Translations under genes and position numbers: made by a program
The notes under the pieces: model-generated
What the model saw: the letters and a program-made list of their open reading frames with translations, nothing else
Database searches by the model: none
Told to the model about the DNA's origin: nothing
In this document: positions 42,800-55,261 of the stretch, piece by piece
Layout: each line of letters begins with the position of its first letter
Position numbering within the stretch: position 1 is the first letter of the stretch
NCBI RefSeq assembly: GCF_009727055.1
Contig: NC_052350.1
Span: 19,003,789 to 19,067,788, forward strand
Length of the DNA stretch: 64,000 nt
Reading direction: 5' to 3'
Source of the DNA: Benincasa hispida
Lineage: Eukaryota; Streptophyta; Magnoliopsida; Cucurbitales; Cucurbitaceae

Positions 42800-43330
42800 G
42801 TTTAAGCAAATATGTTAAATTAAATTATTTCCTTATTAGCTTCCAAAAAGTTAACTACTACAACTTATACAACATCGAAAGCTTTAGTTAATACAAAGTT
42901 AGTGGTTAATGATTTAGAGTTCGTCTTATACGAGGAGTGTCTTCAGACCTCTGGTCCAAATGTCGAACGAAGTGTTCGTAAGGCTTATGACAAGTGGAGA
43001 AAGACTAATTAACAAGCTCGAATCCACATTTTGGGAAGCATACCTGATGTCTTGGCTAAGATGCTTGAGCCTATGCAAATTGCTCATGTGATGATGGAGT
43101 CTTTGCATAAGGTGCATAAGCTCATTCACACTGCAAGATTGGAATAGGGAACATCTGTTCAAGAACATATTTTTTATATGATGGTCCACATTAATTAAGT
43201 TGAAATGAATGGAGTTGTCATAGAAAAATCATTGACTAAAAAGAAGGCCAAAATAGGTAAATCTAGTTTACTTGTTTTGGAAACATGCTTAGTGGAGAAT
43301 GATTATTCTATCTGGATACTTGATTTCAAA
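42800..43330 (+). pseudogene. Copia-C2 gag, broken
   Basis: Readable Angela-type gag in several frames: LEFVLYEECLQTSGPNVE, RSVRKAYDKWRKTN, then after a TAA, ARIHILGSIPDVLAKML and EPMQIAHVMMESLHK. It ends with LLVLETCLVENDYS, the same pre-protease block as in C1. The zinc knuckle is not recognisable. It has at least three stops. Confidence 0.72.
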
Positions 43331-43690
43331 GCCACTAATCATGTTTGTTCTTCATTTCAGGAATCTGGTTCCTAGAAACAGTTAGAGGTTGGTGAGATGA
43401 CAATGAAAATAAAGACTAGGGAGGTTGTCTCAGTAGTTGTTGTAGGGAGTGTGAAACTATTTTTTAGCAAAAACTGTTGTATATTATTGGATAACATTTA
43501 TTTGGTTCCTAAAATTAAGAGGAACCTTATTTCAGTTTCTTTTCAATTTCTTGCCTGGTTGAAGATTCTTTTAATGTTTCATTTCTTTGCAACAAAGCAT
43601 TTATTTCAAGCAGTGGATTTAAGATATGTTCAACTAGTTTAGAAAGTAACTTGTATATACTAAGGTTATTAGTATATAAATAATTTCTTA
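43311..43690 (+). pseudogene. Copia-C2 protease region
   Basis: WILDFKATNHV is the protease active-site region with D-S-G altered to D-F-K. The open part 43397-43642 then reads VVVVGSVKLFFSKN and ILLDNIYLVPKIKRNLISV, the copia protease C-terminal block. It leads towards the pre-integrase domain at 43699. Confidence 0.75.
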
Positions 43691-43698
43691 ATACTGAA

Positions 43699-44650
43699 AT
43701 GTTCAAAATAGCAACTTTAAAGACTAAAAGACAAAAGGTTTCTTTTGAAAATGATACCTATCTTCGGCATCTACGTTTAGGTCACATTAATCTCAATAGG
43801 ATTGAGAGATTGATAAAAAGTGGACTTCTAAGTGAGTCAGAAATTGACACTTTACCAGTATATGAATCATGCATTGAGCACAAAATGCCTAAAAGACCTT
43901 TTACTGGAAAATGTTATAAAGCCAAGAGACCCTAGAGCTTATACATTCAGACCTTTGTGGTCTGATGAATGTTAAAACCAAAGAAGGGTATGAATATTTC
44001 ATCTCTTTAACAAATGATCATTCAAGGTATGGTTATTTTTACCTAATGCAACATAAGTCTGAAGCTCTTGAAAGTTCAAAGAGTAGAAGATTGAAATTGA
44101 AAACTTGTTAAGTAAGAAGATAAAAATACTTCGATCAGATTGAGATGAAGGATATCCAGGACTATTTGATAGAACATGGAATCACATCCCAATTCTCAGC
44201 GCCTGGTACATCGCAGCAAAATGCAGAAAAGAGAAACAAAACCTTGTTTGACATGGTTCGGTTAATGTTGAGTTATGCTCCATTTTCAGATTCTTTTTTA
44301 GGATATGCAGTGCATACTGCAATTTACATTTTAAACATCGTTCCTTCTAAAAGTGTTTCTGAAACACTTTTTGAACTTTAGAAAGGTCGTAAAGTTAGTT
44401 TACAGTACTTCAGGATTTTGGGTTGTCTAGCACATGTGGTTTAGCACTAATGAAGTTAGAAGCTAGTTCAAAAGTATGCACATTTATAGGTTACCCCAAA
44501 GAGACAAGAGGTGGTCTCTTTTATGATCCAACTGGGAATAAAGTATTTGCATCGACAAATGCTACTTTCTTGAAGGAAGACCAAGAATAGATCATAAACC
44601 ACGAAGAAAAATTGCATTAAATGAATTTTTCAATGAATTTACTGAAAATG
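43699..44650 (+). pseudogene. Copia-C2 integrase
   Basis: The open part 43699-43935 has the GAG-pre-integrase domain (LRHLRLGHINLNRIERL, and YESCIEHKM for the C-x2-C). The core follows in broken frames. The open part 44145-44381 contains IEHGITSQFSAPGTSQQNA and EKRNKTLFDMVRLMLSY with the catalytic glutamate, ending LNIVPSKSVSETLFEL. A TAG replaces the next Trp codon. Coding runs to about 44650, where a solo LTR is inserted. This part is what C1 has lost. Confidence 0.8.
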
Positions 44651-46315
44651 TGATGGAACTCGAGACATACGCAGCGGAATTAGGATCTAATTACACTCTA
44701 ATTGCTCTTAAATTAAAGAAAATAAGCATGCATCATGAAGGAAAAACAGTGAATTAAAAGTATAGAGATGCTACCTTTGAAGCTCCCGAAAGCCGCTTCT
44801 CCTCGTTGAATCTCGACTCAAACTCTTTTGGACCACCACTAGAGTTGACCTACTATCCTCTGGACTCAGAACCGAGTTGTGGGACCCGGTGGATGAAGAG
44901 AACCGAGAGAAAGAAAAGAGATGGAAAATAAGATGGAATTTGGGTAGGTTTGGGTTTTACTCTTTTTTTCAAAGTTGTGATTTTCCCAGCCCAAATATGA
45001 AAACCAATTTTCAAAATTGCAAAAACTCTTTTTATTCAAAATGAAAGCCCAATTTATAGAAAAATCCATGCAACAATTGCATGAACCAAATGCATAAAAA
45101 CCCAACACCTATATTCCACTATCTTAGTGAACTTAATGTCTCCACTATAAGTCAACACCTAGCCCACTATTTTTATTAGTGGAATTATCCAACAAAAGTT
45201 TAGATTTTCCCACTAACTATAGTCAAAGGGCAAAATAGTCATTTGGTCAAAGTCAAACTTTGACCAAAAAGTCAACATTTTGACTTTTTATGATTTTTCC
45301 CGTTTTGATTAATTTTGACCTCCTGAGCATGAATCCGCATTCATTTTCTCGAAATTCAAATCAAATTTGAATATAAGGTCGGTCAAAGTTTGACTTTTCA
45401 AAGTCAAAAGTCAACTCTTTGACTTTTTACATCTTTGACCATTTCCATCATTTTCGAGCTTCCGAATATGAACATTTTCATATTCTTGATATTTAAATCA
45501 CATTTAAATATTAAAGTTATATCTCTAAGCTGAAAAACTTGACCACTATATCACATATACTTGTCGGTTTCTTTCTCTTTACCTAATTCGAACAATTCAA
45601 ATTATTCTATCATATTGTTCTAAGTTTATTCCATATGAGCTAGTAGGGGAACCTAATGGACCTATAGATCATGGGCTCCAACGATCCAAGATTAGCTAGC
45701 TAAACTCTTTAGACGGAGTTAATCAACATTTGTTAACTAAAGGGTCATTCCACTAAAGTCCCGTAATTGCACTCCCCTCACTATAGATATATTTGTGTCC
45801 ATTTGATATAACCATGATGAGTAAGTTAATCCTTCATAGGTTGTTCGTAATCTCGGCTGGGTCATAAAAACCGTTTTACCCTCAAGACTACATCTGGTTC
45901 CTTAAGTTCCACTGATCCTCTAATGAACAATTGGTTTAAGGTCCAACCTATAAACCGAATCCCTCTCGGGCCAAGGAGAGGGTGGGGCCCCTTGTTCAGG
46001 ATGCCCCCACTCACATATCTCTATATGAACGATTCAGGATCACATCGTTTGTACTAACTACAAAGTGCGTTGCATCCATAGTGTCCCCAGAATAAGGCGT
46101 CCAACCTTATTCATATACTATAGACCATTTTGGCTATATATTTGAACTTGATCCACCTTTATGTCACTACATAAAGTTCAAACTACATTAAATAGCCTCA
46201 TGACCTTAGTTTATTAGATTCAAGATTACAATTTCAATAACAAATTTATCGAAAAACAAAACAGAATATATTTATTAATTTACAAACTACAAGTTTTAGG
46301 ACATAAAGTCCAACA
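44651..46315 (-). repeat. solo LTR, copia family II-like
   Basis: 1665 bp, minus-strand TGTTGGACTTTATGTCC...GAGTTCCATCA, flanked by a perfect AAATG duplication (44646-44650 and 46316-46320). It contains 3-base-centre palindromes at 45354-45372 (TTG on the sense strand) and 45488-45512 (GTG). It shares several blocks with the LTRs at 18170 and 55262. Repeats of GTCAAAGT/TTTGACTTTT occur at 45230-45440. Confidence 0.92.
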
Positions 46316-46320
46316 AAATG

Positions 46321-47290
46321 AACAGGAGTCGTTGATATTGCTAGTACATCAACAAGAGTTGATGATGGAACATTGAGTCATATACATCCTTCTTAAGAGT
46401 TGAGAGTGCCTCGACGTAGTGGAAGGGTTGTGAACCAACCTACACATTACATGGGTTTAACTAAAGCCCATGTTTACACATCGGATGCTGACATTGAGGA
46501 TCAATCGTCCTATAAATAGTCAATGGATGATGTTGATAAAGATTAGTAGATTAAAGTCATGAATATAGAAATGAAGTCTGTATACTACAATTCTGTCTGG
46601 GATCTTGTAGATCAACTTAATGGAGTAAAACCTAATGGTTGCAAATGGATCTACAAGAGAAAATGAGGTGTAGATGGGAAGGTACAGACCTTTAAGGCTA
46701 GATTAGTGGCAAATGGTTATACCCAGGTTGAGGAAGTGGCTATGTAGAAACTTTTTTACCTGTTGCTATGTTAAAATCTATTCGAATACTCTTATCCATT
46801 GCCACATATTATGACCATGAGATATGCAAATGAATGTCAAGGCTATCTGTTTTAATGGTAATCTTGAAGAATATATCGACATGAAACAACTAGAGGGATT
46901 CATTGAAAAAAGTCAGAAGCAAAAGGTTTGTAAGCTCAAACAACCCATTTGTGAGCTAAAATAGGCATCAAGATCTTGGAATATAAGATTTGATATTGTG
47001 ATCAAATCTTATGGATTTGATCAGAATATTGATGAGTTTTGTGTCTACAAGAGAATCATCAATAGCTTAGTAGTTTTTCTAGTGTTTTATGTGGATGATA
47101 TTCTACTTCTTGGGAATGATGTAGGTTTGCTGACAGATGTAAAGAAATGGCTATCCACACAATTTCAAATGAAAGATTTGGGTGAAACGCAGTTTGTTCT
47201 AGGGATTCAAATTATTAGAGGTCGTAAGAACAAAACACTGGCCTTGTCTCAGGCATCATATATTGACAAGATGCTTGTCAGATGTTAGAT
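46321..47290 (+). pseudogene. Copia-C2 integrase-RT linker and reverse transcriptase
   Basis: After the solo LTR the linker continues, followed by RT from about 46551: YYNSVWDLVDQLNGVKP and NGCKWIYKRK, then a shifted region. The open part 46998-47288 reads IKSYGFDQNIDEFCVYKRI, the intact catalytic FYVDDILLLGND, and ASYIDKMLVRC, before a TAG. Unlike C1 and C3, the YVDD box is unaltered, but upstream stops and shifts prevent a full enzyme. Confidence 0.82.
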
Positions 47291-48062
47291 GCACAATTTA
47301 GATAGGGGTATATTACCTTTAGGTATCGAATTGTATTGTTTAAGAAACAGTGTCCTAAGACTCTTCAAGAGGTTGAGAAAATAAGATAGATTTCTTATGC
47401 AACAGTCGTAGGTAGTCTAATGTATGTTATGTTGTGTAAAGTCCTGACTATGCAATGGGGATAGTTAGTAGATATCAATCAAATCTAAGATTTGATCACT
47501 GAATCACAGTTAAGATCATCCTCAAGTATTTTAAGAGAACGAGAGACTATATATTTGTGTATGGAGCTAAAGATTTGATCCTTACATGATACATCGAGTC
47601 TGATTTTCAGACTGATAGGGATTCTGGGAAATCCACATCAGGATCAGTGTTCACACTTAACGAATGAGTTATAGTTTGACGAAGTGTCAAGCAATGTTAT
47701 ATTACTAACTACACTATGGAGGTTGAATATGTAGCTACTTGTGAAGCAGCTAAAGAAGTCATTTGGTTTAGGAAGTTCTTGATGGATTTGGAAATTTTTC
47801 CAAATATGACTTTACCTAATCACACTTTATGGTGATAATAATGGTATTGTGACAAACTCCAAAGAACCTCAAAGCCATAAGCATGGGAATCATATTAAAA
47901 AATGTATCATTCAGTACGGGAGATTGTGCAATGTGGAGACATGATAGTCACAAAGATAGCTTCGGAGCACAATGTTGCTAATCCATATATAAAGGCTCTC
48001 ACGACTAAAGTGTTTCAGGGTCATATAGAGAGTCTAGTTCTGCGAGATATGCACCATATTGT
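47291..48062 (+). pseudogene. Copia-C2 RNase H
   Basis: Strongly decayed RNase H. Recognisable scraps include GSLMYVMLC-like text near 47410, ESDFQTDRDSGKSTSGSV near 47600 and MEVEYVATCEAAKEVIW near 47720, and the C-terminal IASEHNVA near 47960. Many stops and shifts. The coding match ends at about 48062 near the LRDMHHIVK block. Confidence 0.75.
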
Positions 48063-48119
48063 CAAAATTTAATAACATTTTCAATGATTGAGTTTCTTTT
48101 GAGTATATAATCGCTTGAA

Positions 48120-48390
48120 TTGCTTGTTAAAGTCAGTCGTTAAAGTTAGTCTTTGGAGATGATCAATGAAGATGGTTTTTTAAGGTGATTGTCGGAGTTG
48201 ATCGCTAGAGGTAGTTGTTAGAACTAGTCACAAAAGGTGGTCATCATTAGAGTTGGGCGTAAGAGGTGGTCATTGTAGTTTATTGTTGGATGTGGTCTTC
48301 ATTGGAGCTGGCCATGGGAGTGGTCGCTGGAATTGGTTGTAAGAGTTGGTCGTTGCTCGATGATTTTTGTCGGAGTGAGGTGACGATAGT
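48120..48390 (+). repeat. degenerate minisatellite, GTTGGTCG-type units
   Basis: About fifteen to eighteen degenerate ~15-bp units around GAGGTGGTCGTTAGAGTT. There is an open frame of 71 codons across part of it, which I take as chance. Confidence 0.65.
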
Positions 48391-50040
48391 CGCCAACAAT
48401 GATTGTCGTTGTAGTTGTCATCGACAGGTAAAATCATTTAAAACATTGGAGGGAGGAAGACTTGGTTATTTTAACAAGTGAATTGTAAATAGTTATACTT
48501 TAGCAAAATGAAGGGTTAAAAAAAACTCTTATCACCTATTATCTGAACACACACCCCAAATGCCAAATGGACTATGGTAGCCTACTTAACCAATTTCAAA
48601 TTAGAGGCCTAAACAATCCTATAGAGTTTCATGAATGCCTATGCAAGGGTTTTCATGCTTTATAAGTTGGTAAACTTGATTTGAATAAAACTTCTTTGTT
48701 TACGTGACTTTGTTCTTGAAACTTGAACTTTCGAAACATTCAAGTTGGTTTGATATATCAACTTGTAGAGTTTTCAAATCCTATTTAGAAAACTAGTTTT
48801 CTCACATGTCATTTTTGGTCAATACAGTGATTCCTAACTATCCTTTGGTTAAGGTTGAATTGGCTCGAGGTTTGTCATTTTTTCTTAAATTCATTAATGG
48901 GATTCATATCCATCACGCTCTTTTCGAATCACCTTGATTGGATGAAAAATATAAGCTTATCATCCCTAATTCTTTGATGTATATTTTTTTAAAAAAAGAC
49001 TCTTACGACTTACTTTACATAATGCTTCTTTGTTGGTAAGATAACATTACCTTCAATTTGTAGATTGAAAATTAGACAATGGAAAAACATTTACTCTTTA
49101 GATCTCTTGTTAGGATAAAGTCAAAATTCTAAAGGATTCTGCCAAGTTGTTTAAGCAAAAGAAAATTGTTACAAGCAAATGTGTGTCTATAACCAATAGA
49201 AAATTGTTACAAGCAAATGTGTCTATAAAATTGGAGTTGGCTTTTTCTTATACAAAAAATTTCATATATAAGAATTCATAATAATTTTAATATAGAAACA
49301 AAAATATGGGTTCAATTACAAGATTTTTATACGGATGACCAATTTTTAAATGTTCAAATGAGATTTGAGCTAACTTTTTGAAAACTTAAGTTTTTTTTTA
49401 CCTTTTACTTACGTCACCACAAGGTCGAATTACCGTAGTAACCATGTGTGGTTCTTTCGATACTCGATACTTGTTCTAGCTACTTGATAATTGCTTTAGC
49501 TTCTCTGGTACAATACTTGTTTTTTTTTTTTTTTTGTATTGTTTTTTCCAGTTTTTTTTTCTCATTTATCTTATTTCAACTCTTTCAAAATTTCCTCCTT
49601 TTTTCTCTTGTTATTTGATCTTCACTCTTACTTTCATGTCTGGTTTTTTTCTCTTTTCCTCTGGTTTTATCTCTCCTCTTCTTCATGGTCTTAAAGCTCG
49701 ATACTCGTTTTAGCTGCTTGATACTTGTTCTAGCTCTAGCTACTTGATACTCGCTCTAGCTATTTGATACCTGATTTAGCTTCTCCTATACAATACTTGT
49801 TTTCTTGTATTATTTTTTTTCCATTTTTTTCTCAATTATCTTATTTCTCTACTCTTTCAATTTTTTTGGTTTGCTCTCATTTTTTACTTTTTTTTCTCTC
49901 TTATCTTTTTCATAAACTCTTATTTTCACAAAGGTTCCTTCAAAAAAAATTTTAAAATATATATTTTTCCAATCCTTTACTCCATCTCTCCTCCTTTTTT
50001 TCTCGTTCTTTTATCGCTCTCTTTCTAGGACTTGGGATCA
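48391..50040. other. unidentified insertion within Copia-C2
   Basis: DNA that is not part of the Angela element pattern lies between RNase H and the 3' end. It contains a 33-38 bp tandem duplication at about 49162-49232 (AGAAAATTGTTACAAGCAAA) and two copies of a larger unit at about 49460-49600 and 49697-49860 (CTACTTGATACTCG.. then TACAATACTTGTTTT), followed by T/C-rich runs. I recognise no gene. Confidence 0.5.
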
Positions 50041-50160
50041 AACTTATGCAGTTAGAGTGTCATCGTGTTGTTACTGGGTATAGTGTATGTCATAGTTTAT
50101 TGTATTGTGTACTTTAACTTTATATTGTATACCCTATTAACTTTAGGACAGGTGGGAGAT
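50041..50160 (+). other. Copia-C2 3' untranslated end with polypurine tract
   Basis: Matches C1 at 13760-13857: GTTACTGGGTATAGTGTATG, TTTATTGTATTGTGTACT, ending in AGGTGGGAGAT right before the LTR at 50161. Confidence 0.82.
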
Positions 50161-50659
50161 TGTTGGGATTAGTGCCCTAAATCTCGTGGATCTCATTGTT
50201 TGTAAATTGTATGGATGAGTTGATTATATTAATAAAATAAAAAGTTATTTTATTTGTACATTAACTCAATCCAATAAAGTAAGATCGAAGGTTATTTTAT
50301 GTAATTTGAACATGTATATGGTAGACATACAGGTGGATCATGTTCAAGTAATAACCTAAATGATCTGTAGTATATGGATTAGGTTGGGTGCCTTATCCTA
50401 GAAATATTGCGGATACGACCCACTTTGTAAATGCTACAAAAGTTGTAAGTGTCACATACGATGTGATCTTAATCCTTCACGTGGAGACATGTGAATGAGA
50501 ATATCCTATATAAAGAGTTTATATAAGACCGGACTGTGAAATGATTAATCTCTCTTTATAACACCTTTGATTGTAGAGATCAATATTTCATAGGATGACC
50601 ATAGGAAGCGATCTCAATCCTGAGTAAGTTAATGAACTCCTGTCTATGAGGGCAGTTCT
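50161..50659 (+). repeat. Copia-C2 3' LTR, left part
   Basis: TGTTGGGATTAGTGCCCTAAA, collinear with the first ~500 bp of the family I LTRs. It is cut at 50659 by Copia-C3; the right part is not seen in the window. Confidence 0.85.
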
Positions 50660-52501
50660 TGAAGGAATGGAATTCTTTTGCGGAAGCGCATGAACGCAGT
50701 GCAATTGAAATTTAATTTTGAAATAATAAAAATACCAAAGAAGCAACATACAATATTACAGAGGATAAATTTAAATAAAACTATAAGCATGCTTTCTACA
50801 AAGGAGTAAAGGAAAGAGTGGACCCACTCTTGTAGAGATCTTCTTCTCGGAAGTCCTCTGCAAAAAACCATGAACAGAGCAACACTTTCCTCTTATAGAA
50901 CAGAAAAGCCTTTAAACACCACCACTCGATTACCTCGTTATTCTCCGATAAGGAAGAGGAAGAGTGGTCTCCTTTAGAGTTTTCGGAAGAGAATGTATGA
51001 AGAAATTCAGAGAGATTGAGAGAGGGATTTTAGAGACTTTTCTTTTTTGTTGAACTGTTCACTTTTTCTTCTTCTTCTTCTTTTTTCTTTTTTGGTATTC
51101 ATAACACAGAACCAGAGAAAGGGATTTATTTTAATTCCCATCTATCGTGAAGGAATTATTCCCTGTAATGGGTGGTTATTAAATATGTATTATACAATCA
51201 TATTATGTAATGTATTATATGATTAGTTAGCCATTTTAATCACATTAAAATTCACATCTCTCTTATAATCTATAGTTTTAATATTAATCATATTCACATT
51301 AAATTTTAACCTATAGTATTTATATAAATTTCATTCATATAAATAATATTTGAATCTTATTCAAATGTTTATCTCTCACATATTATATAGTTGTGATTAT
51401 AAAACATATTTATAATTAATCATATATTATAATGTATCAATATACATTAGATCTTATATTAATCACATTAATATAAATAGTACCTTTAATTCCTTTTAAA
51501 TAATTTGAACAATTCAAATTATTCCAAACAAATTACTCCTTGTTTTATCCTTAATGAGCTAACGATGGGACCTTACCTACATATTAGAAGCTCCAATGAT
51601 ATGATATTCATTAATTTATAACCATAGATATATTTTTATGTCCATGGATATAACTAATCAACAGTAAGTCGGCCTTTTACGAATTGATCGTAACTACAAT
51701 TAGATTAAATTACCGTTTTACCTCTGTACTTACATCTAACTCCTTAAGTACTACTGATCCCTCTAATGAACAATTAGTTATAGTCCAACTATAAACTAGA
51801 CCCCTCTCTAACCAGTGAGAGGGTGAGGCGTCTCATTGTTCAAGACCCGGAATCAACCTTTAAGGGAGCAATTCATCTACTTACACTCAGAACAGGAAGA
51901 AGTGAATTCCATCTTGTGTAATTGTGTTTTCACCTCCCTACTTGAACAAATCCCAAAATGATAGGTTTATTGAGTCGAAAAATTTGGCCACTCTCAACCA
52001 TATAAATAAAAGGATTACCCTCATAGGTAGGACTTCACAACTTACTCAGGATTAATGTCGAGTCACCTATGGTCATCCTAGTGAAATATAACGATGTTAT
52101 AAAGAGATACTAAACATTTTGCAATCTGGTCTTATACAAACTCTTTGTATAGGATACTCCATTCATATGTCTCCACATGAACGATTAGAATCGAATCGTT
52201 TGTAAGACTTTACAACTATTATAATAATTACAAAGTGAGTCGTATCCAATCAAGATAAGGCACCCAACCTTATCCATATACTACAAATTGTTTAGGTCAT
52301 TACTTAAACAGGATCCACTTGTATTTTAACCACATACATGTTTAAGTTACATAAAATAATCTTGGATCTTAGTTTATTTGATTGGGTTAATGCAAACTCA
52401 ATGTCAAATAAAATAACATATTATTTTACTAAATAAATACTTTGTGTACAAAGAATTTACAAACTACGAAGTCCACGAAATTTAGGGCATCAACTCCAAA
52501 A
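50660..52501 (-). repeat. Copia-C3 3' LTR (family I)
   Basis: On the minus strand it starts TTTTGGAGTTGATGCCC (usual TGTTGG altered) right after the GTGAGAGAT purine tract and ends ...ATTCCTTCA at 50660. 3-base-centre palindromes include 51348-51366 (AAG on the sense strand). The flank GTTCT (50655-50659) is on the C2 side. Confidence 0.82.
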
Positions 52502-53160
52502 ATCTCTCACTTGTCCTAAAGCTAGCGGGGTGTACAATAAAAAGTATAAAACAAAGTAAAGTACACGATACAATAAATTAAGGCATATGCTATAACCAAT
52601 AACAACTTCCACTTGCTCTAAACAAGATGATGCATGTCCACACCCAGACTCTCCAAGTAACCCTAGAAAACTTTAGCTGTGAGAGCCTTTATAAATGGAT
52701 CAGCAACATTGTACTTTGAAGCGATCTTCGTGACAACCACGTCTCCTCGATGCACAATCTCCTTGATGAGATGATATTTTCGCTTAATGTACTTTCCTCT
52801 CTTGTGACTCCTATGCTCCCTAGAATTTGCCACAACACCACTATTATCAAAATAAAGGGTGATGGGTTTTAACATGTCAGGAACAGCTTCCAGGTTTGTC
52901 AAAAACTTCCTGAGTCATACAGTCTCATTGGCAACTTCACAAGTAGCTACATATTCTGCCTCTATGGTAGAATCAGCAATGCAACCTTGTTTTGTGCTTC
53001 GTCAAATTACTGCCCCTCCGTTGAGAGTGAACAATGATTTTGATGTGAATTTCCTAGAATCCTTACAGTCTGAAGATCAAAGTTAGTGTATCTTGTAAAG
53101 ATCAAATTCTTAGCCCTATACACAAGCATGTAGTCCTTTGTTCTCCGAAGATATTTGAGG
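52502..53160 (-). pseudogene. Copia-C3 RNase H and polypurine tract
   Basis: The open parts 53160-53007 and 52902-52663, together with decayed sequence between them, give RNase H: LKYLRRTKDYMLVYRAKNL, then a decayed STSG region, and TLYFDNSGVVANSREHRSHK, YHLIKEIVHRGDVVVTKIA and PFIKALTAK near the end. GTGAGAGAT just before 52501 is the purine tract. A solo LTR interrupts the coding at 53160. Confidence 0.8.
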
Positions 53161-55210
53161 TGTTGGGATGTATGCCCCAAAGCTTCACAGGTATATGTTA
53201 TTTGAATCAATGGTTGATTATTTTATATGCAATAATCTATTAAAGAAAGATCTAAAGATATTTTATATAACTTAAACATATATGTGGCTGACATACAAGT
53301 TGATCATGTTTAAGTAATAGCCTAAATGGTTTGTAGTATATGAATAAGGTTAGGTATCTTATCTTTGTGACACTACGGATACAACCCACTTTGTAATTGT
53401 TACAATTGTTGTAAAGTGTTACAAATGATTTAATCTTAATCGTTCATGTAGAGGCATATGAGTAGGGGTATCTTATACAAAGAATTTATATAAAATCGGA
53501 CTGCGAAATGATTAATCCCTTTTTTAACATCGTTACTTGAAGAGGCTTACATTGCACTAGGATGACCACAGGTAACTTGACCTTAAATCTTGAGTGAGTT
53601 ATGAACTCCTGCCTATGTTGGTGGTCCTTTGATCTGCATAAGTGAGAGTGGCCAAACTCGCTGACTCAATATATCTACTATTTTAGGGACTTGTCAAAGT
53701 GTGGAGGTGGGAACTCAACTACATAAGATGGAATTCACTCATTTCCGTGGTTAGTGTAAGTAGATGAATTGCTCCCTTAAGGGTTGATTCTTGTTCTTGA
53801 ATAATGAGTCCTCACCCTCTCTCTTGACCAAAAAGGGGTTTAGTTATAATTGGACTATGACTAATTGTTCATTAGAGGGATCAGTGGTATTTAAAAAGTT
53901 AGATGTAACTATAAGGGTAAAACAATAATTTTGATCCAATTATACTCACGAGCAATTTGTGAAGAGTTTGCGCATTGTTGACTGGTTATATCCAATGGAT
54001 ACAAAAATATATCTACAATATAAAAAGTGCAGCTGTCGATCTTAAATGGAATGACCGAAAATTAATGAATGTTGATTAATTTAATTAAATAGTTTAATTA
54101 ATTAATCTCATATCATTGGAGCTTCAATATGTAGCTCCATAAGGTCTCATTGTTAGCTTAATAAGTATTAATGAGAATAAATTAATTTTGGTTTATTTTG
54201 AATTGTTCAAATTAATTAAAGAGAATTAATTGTATGTGATACAATTAATATAATGTATGCTGATACATTATAATATATAATTTAATGAGAGAGATAACTA
54301 TTTGAATATGATTCAAGTATCTATTATATGAATAAGATTCATATAAAACTATATTTTAAAATTAATTTGAATATGATTCATATTAAATCTATATAGTTTG
54401 ATGAGAGAGGTTGTTATTTGAATATGATTCAAATATTAATTATATGAATATAATTCATATATAAACTATAGGTTAAAATTAATATGAATATGATTCATAT
54501 TAATACTATAGGTTATATGAGAGAATAATAAATTATAGGTTTTATTATATGCAATATAATAAACTAAAGGTTATATATTATATGAGATATAAAATACAGT
54601 TTGGATTTAATTATATTAAACTAGTTTAATATAACTATTATTTAATTTTTGAATTTTTAATTAAAAAAAATAATAACTCCTTGAGAGTTATTATGGAGGG
54701 AGTTATAGAATTTTGAATTCACACTCACTATATCTCATGGGTTGATGTGTGGCAGAGTGATCAAGGGATTGTACGTGATTTAAAATCTTGCAGGTGAGAA
54801 AAGTTCTCTCTACCTTCAACTCTTTCTCTACCATTTTCTCTTAATAAGAACCGTCTCTCCGTCCCTTACATAAAAAAATTAACACAGAAGCCCATACACT
54901 CTCTGTGATTCTCACATTGAGAATAACAAGGTAGTGTCAAGTTCGTGTTATTATTGTGTTCATGGTGTTCAGGATCAACAAGGAGAAGTCTTGTTCGTGA
55001 TCATTTGTTGTGGATAGGAAACGTGAAGAAAAGGTTTCTTCAAAAGTATGTTTTTCTTATCATTTTCTCTCTAAAATTCCAGTAGAAAGCATGTTAAAGG
55101 TGTATGTTTATCAAATTGTTTCCGTCTCTTTATTTTAATTGAGTTTACCAACGAAATTCTTTGACACCTAGTGTTTGTATGCTTCTACTGTGGGAATTCC
55201 AATCCCTTCA
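53161..55210 (+). repeat. solo LTR, Angela-like, palindrome-rich
   Basis: 2050 bp, TGTTGGGATGTATGCCCC...CCTTCA, flanked by a perfect TGAGG duplication (53156-53160 and 55211-55215). It has at least six palindromes: 54299-54319, 54324-54346, 54362-54386, 54415-54435, 54441-54461 and 54478-54504, with centres ATG, AAG, ATG, ATG, ATA and ATG; the last has 12-bp arms. Confidence 0.93.
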
Positions 55211-55215
55211 TGAGG

Positions 55216-55261
55216 ATGGTATTATTTGCAGTCCAACGATCAAATCCTAAACTGAACTGAC
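55216..55261 (-). pseudogene. Copia-C3 RT-RNase H junction fragment
   Basis: 46 bp of host element between the two solo LTRs. On the minus strand it reads QFSLGFDRWTANNTI, corresponding to the NPRLDHWTM region of C1 near 13170. Confidence 0.75.

Larger units (their letters stand above)
41660..50659 (+). mobile_element. Copia-C2: Angela-like element, 5'-truncated, nested
   Basis: It starts within the leader (no 5' LTR, primer site or dyad region), then gag, protease, integrase, RT, RNase H, purine tract and the beginning of a 3' LTR (50161-50659). It carries a solo LTR at 44651-46315 and about 1.6 kb of unrelated DNA between RNase H and the purine tract. The 3' LTR is cut by Copia-C3 inserted in the opposite direction. 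All coding parts have stops or frameshifts. Confidence 0.85.
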
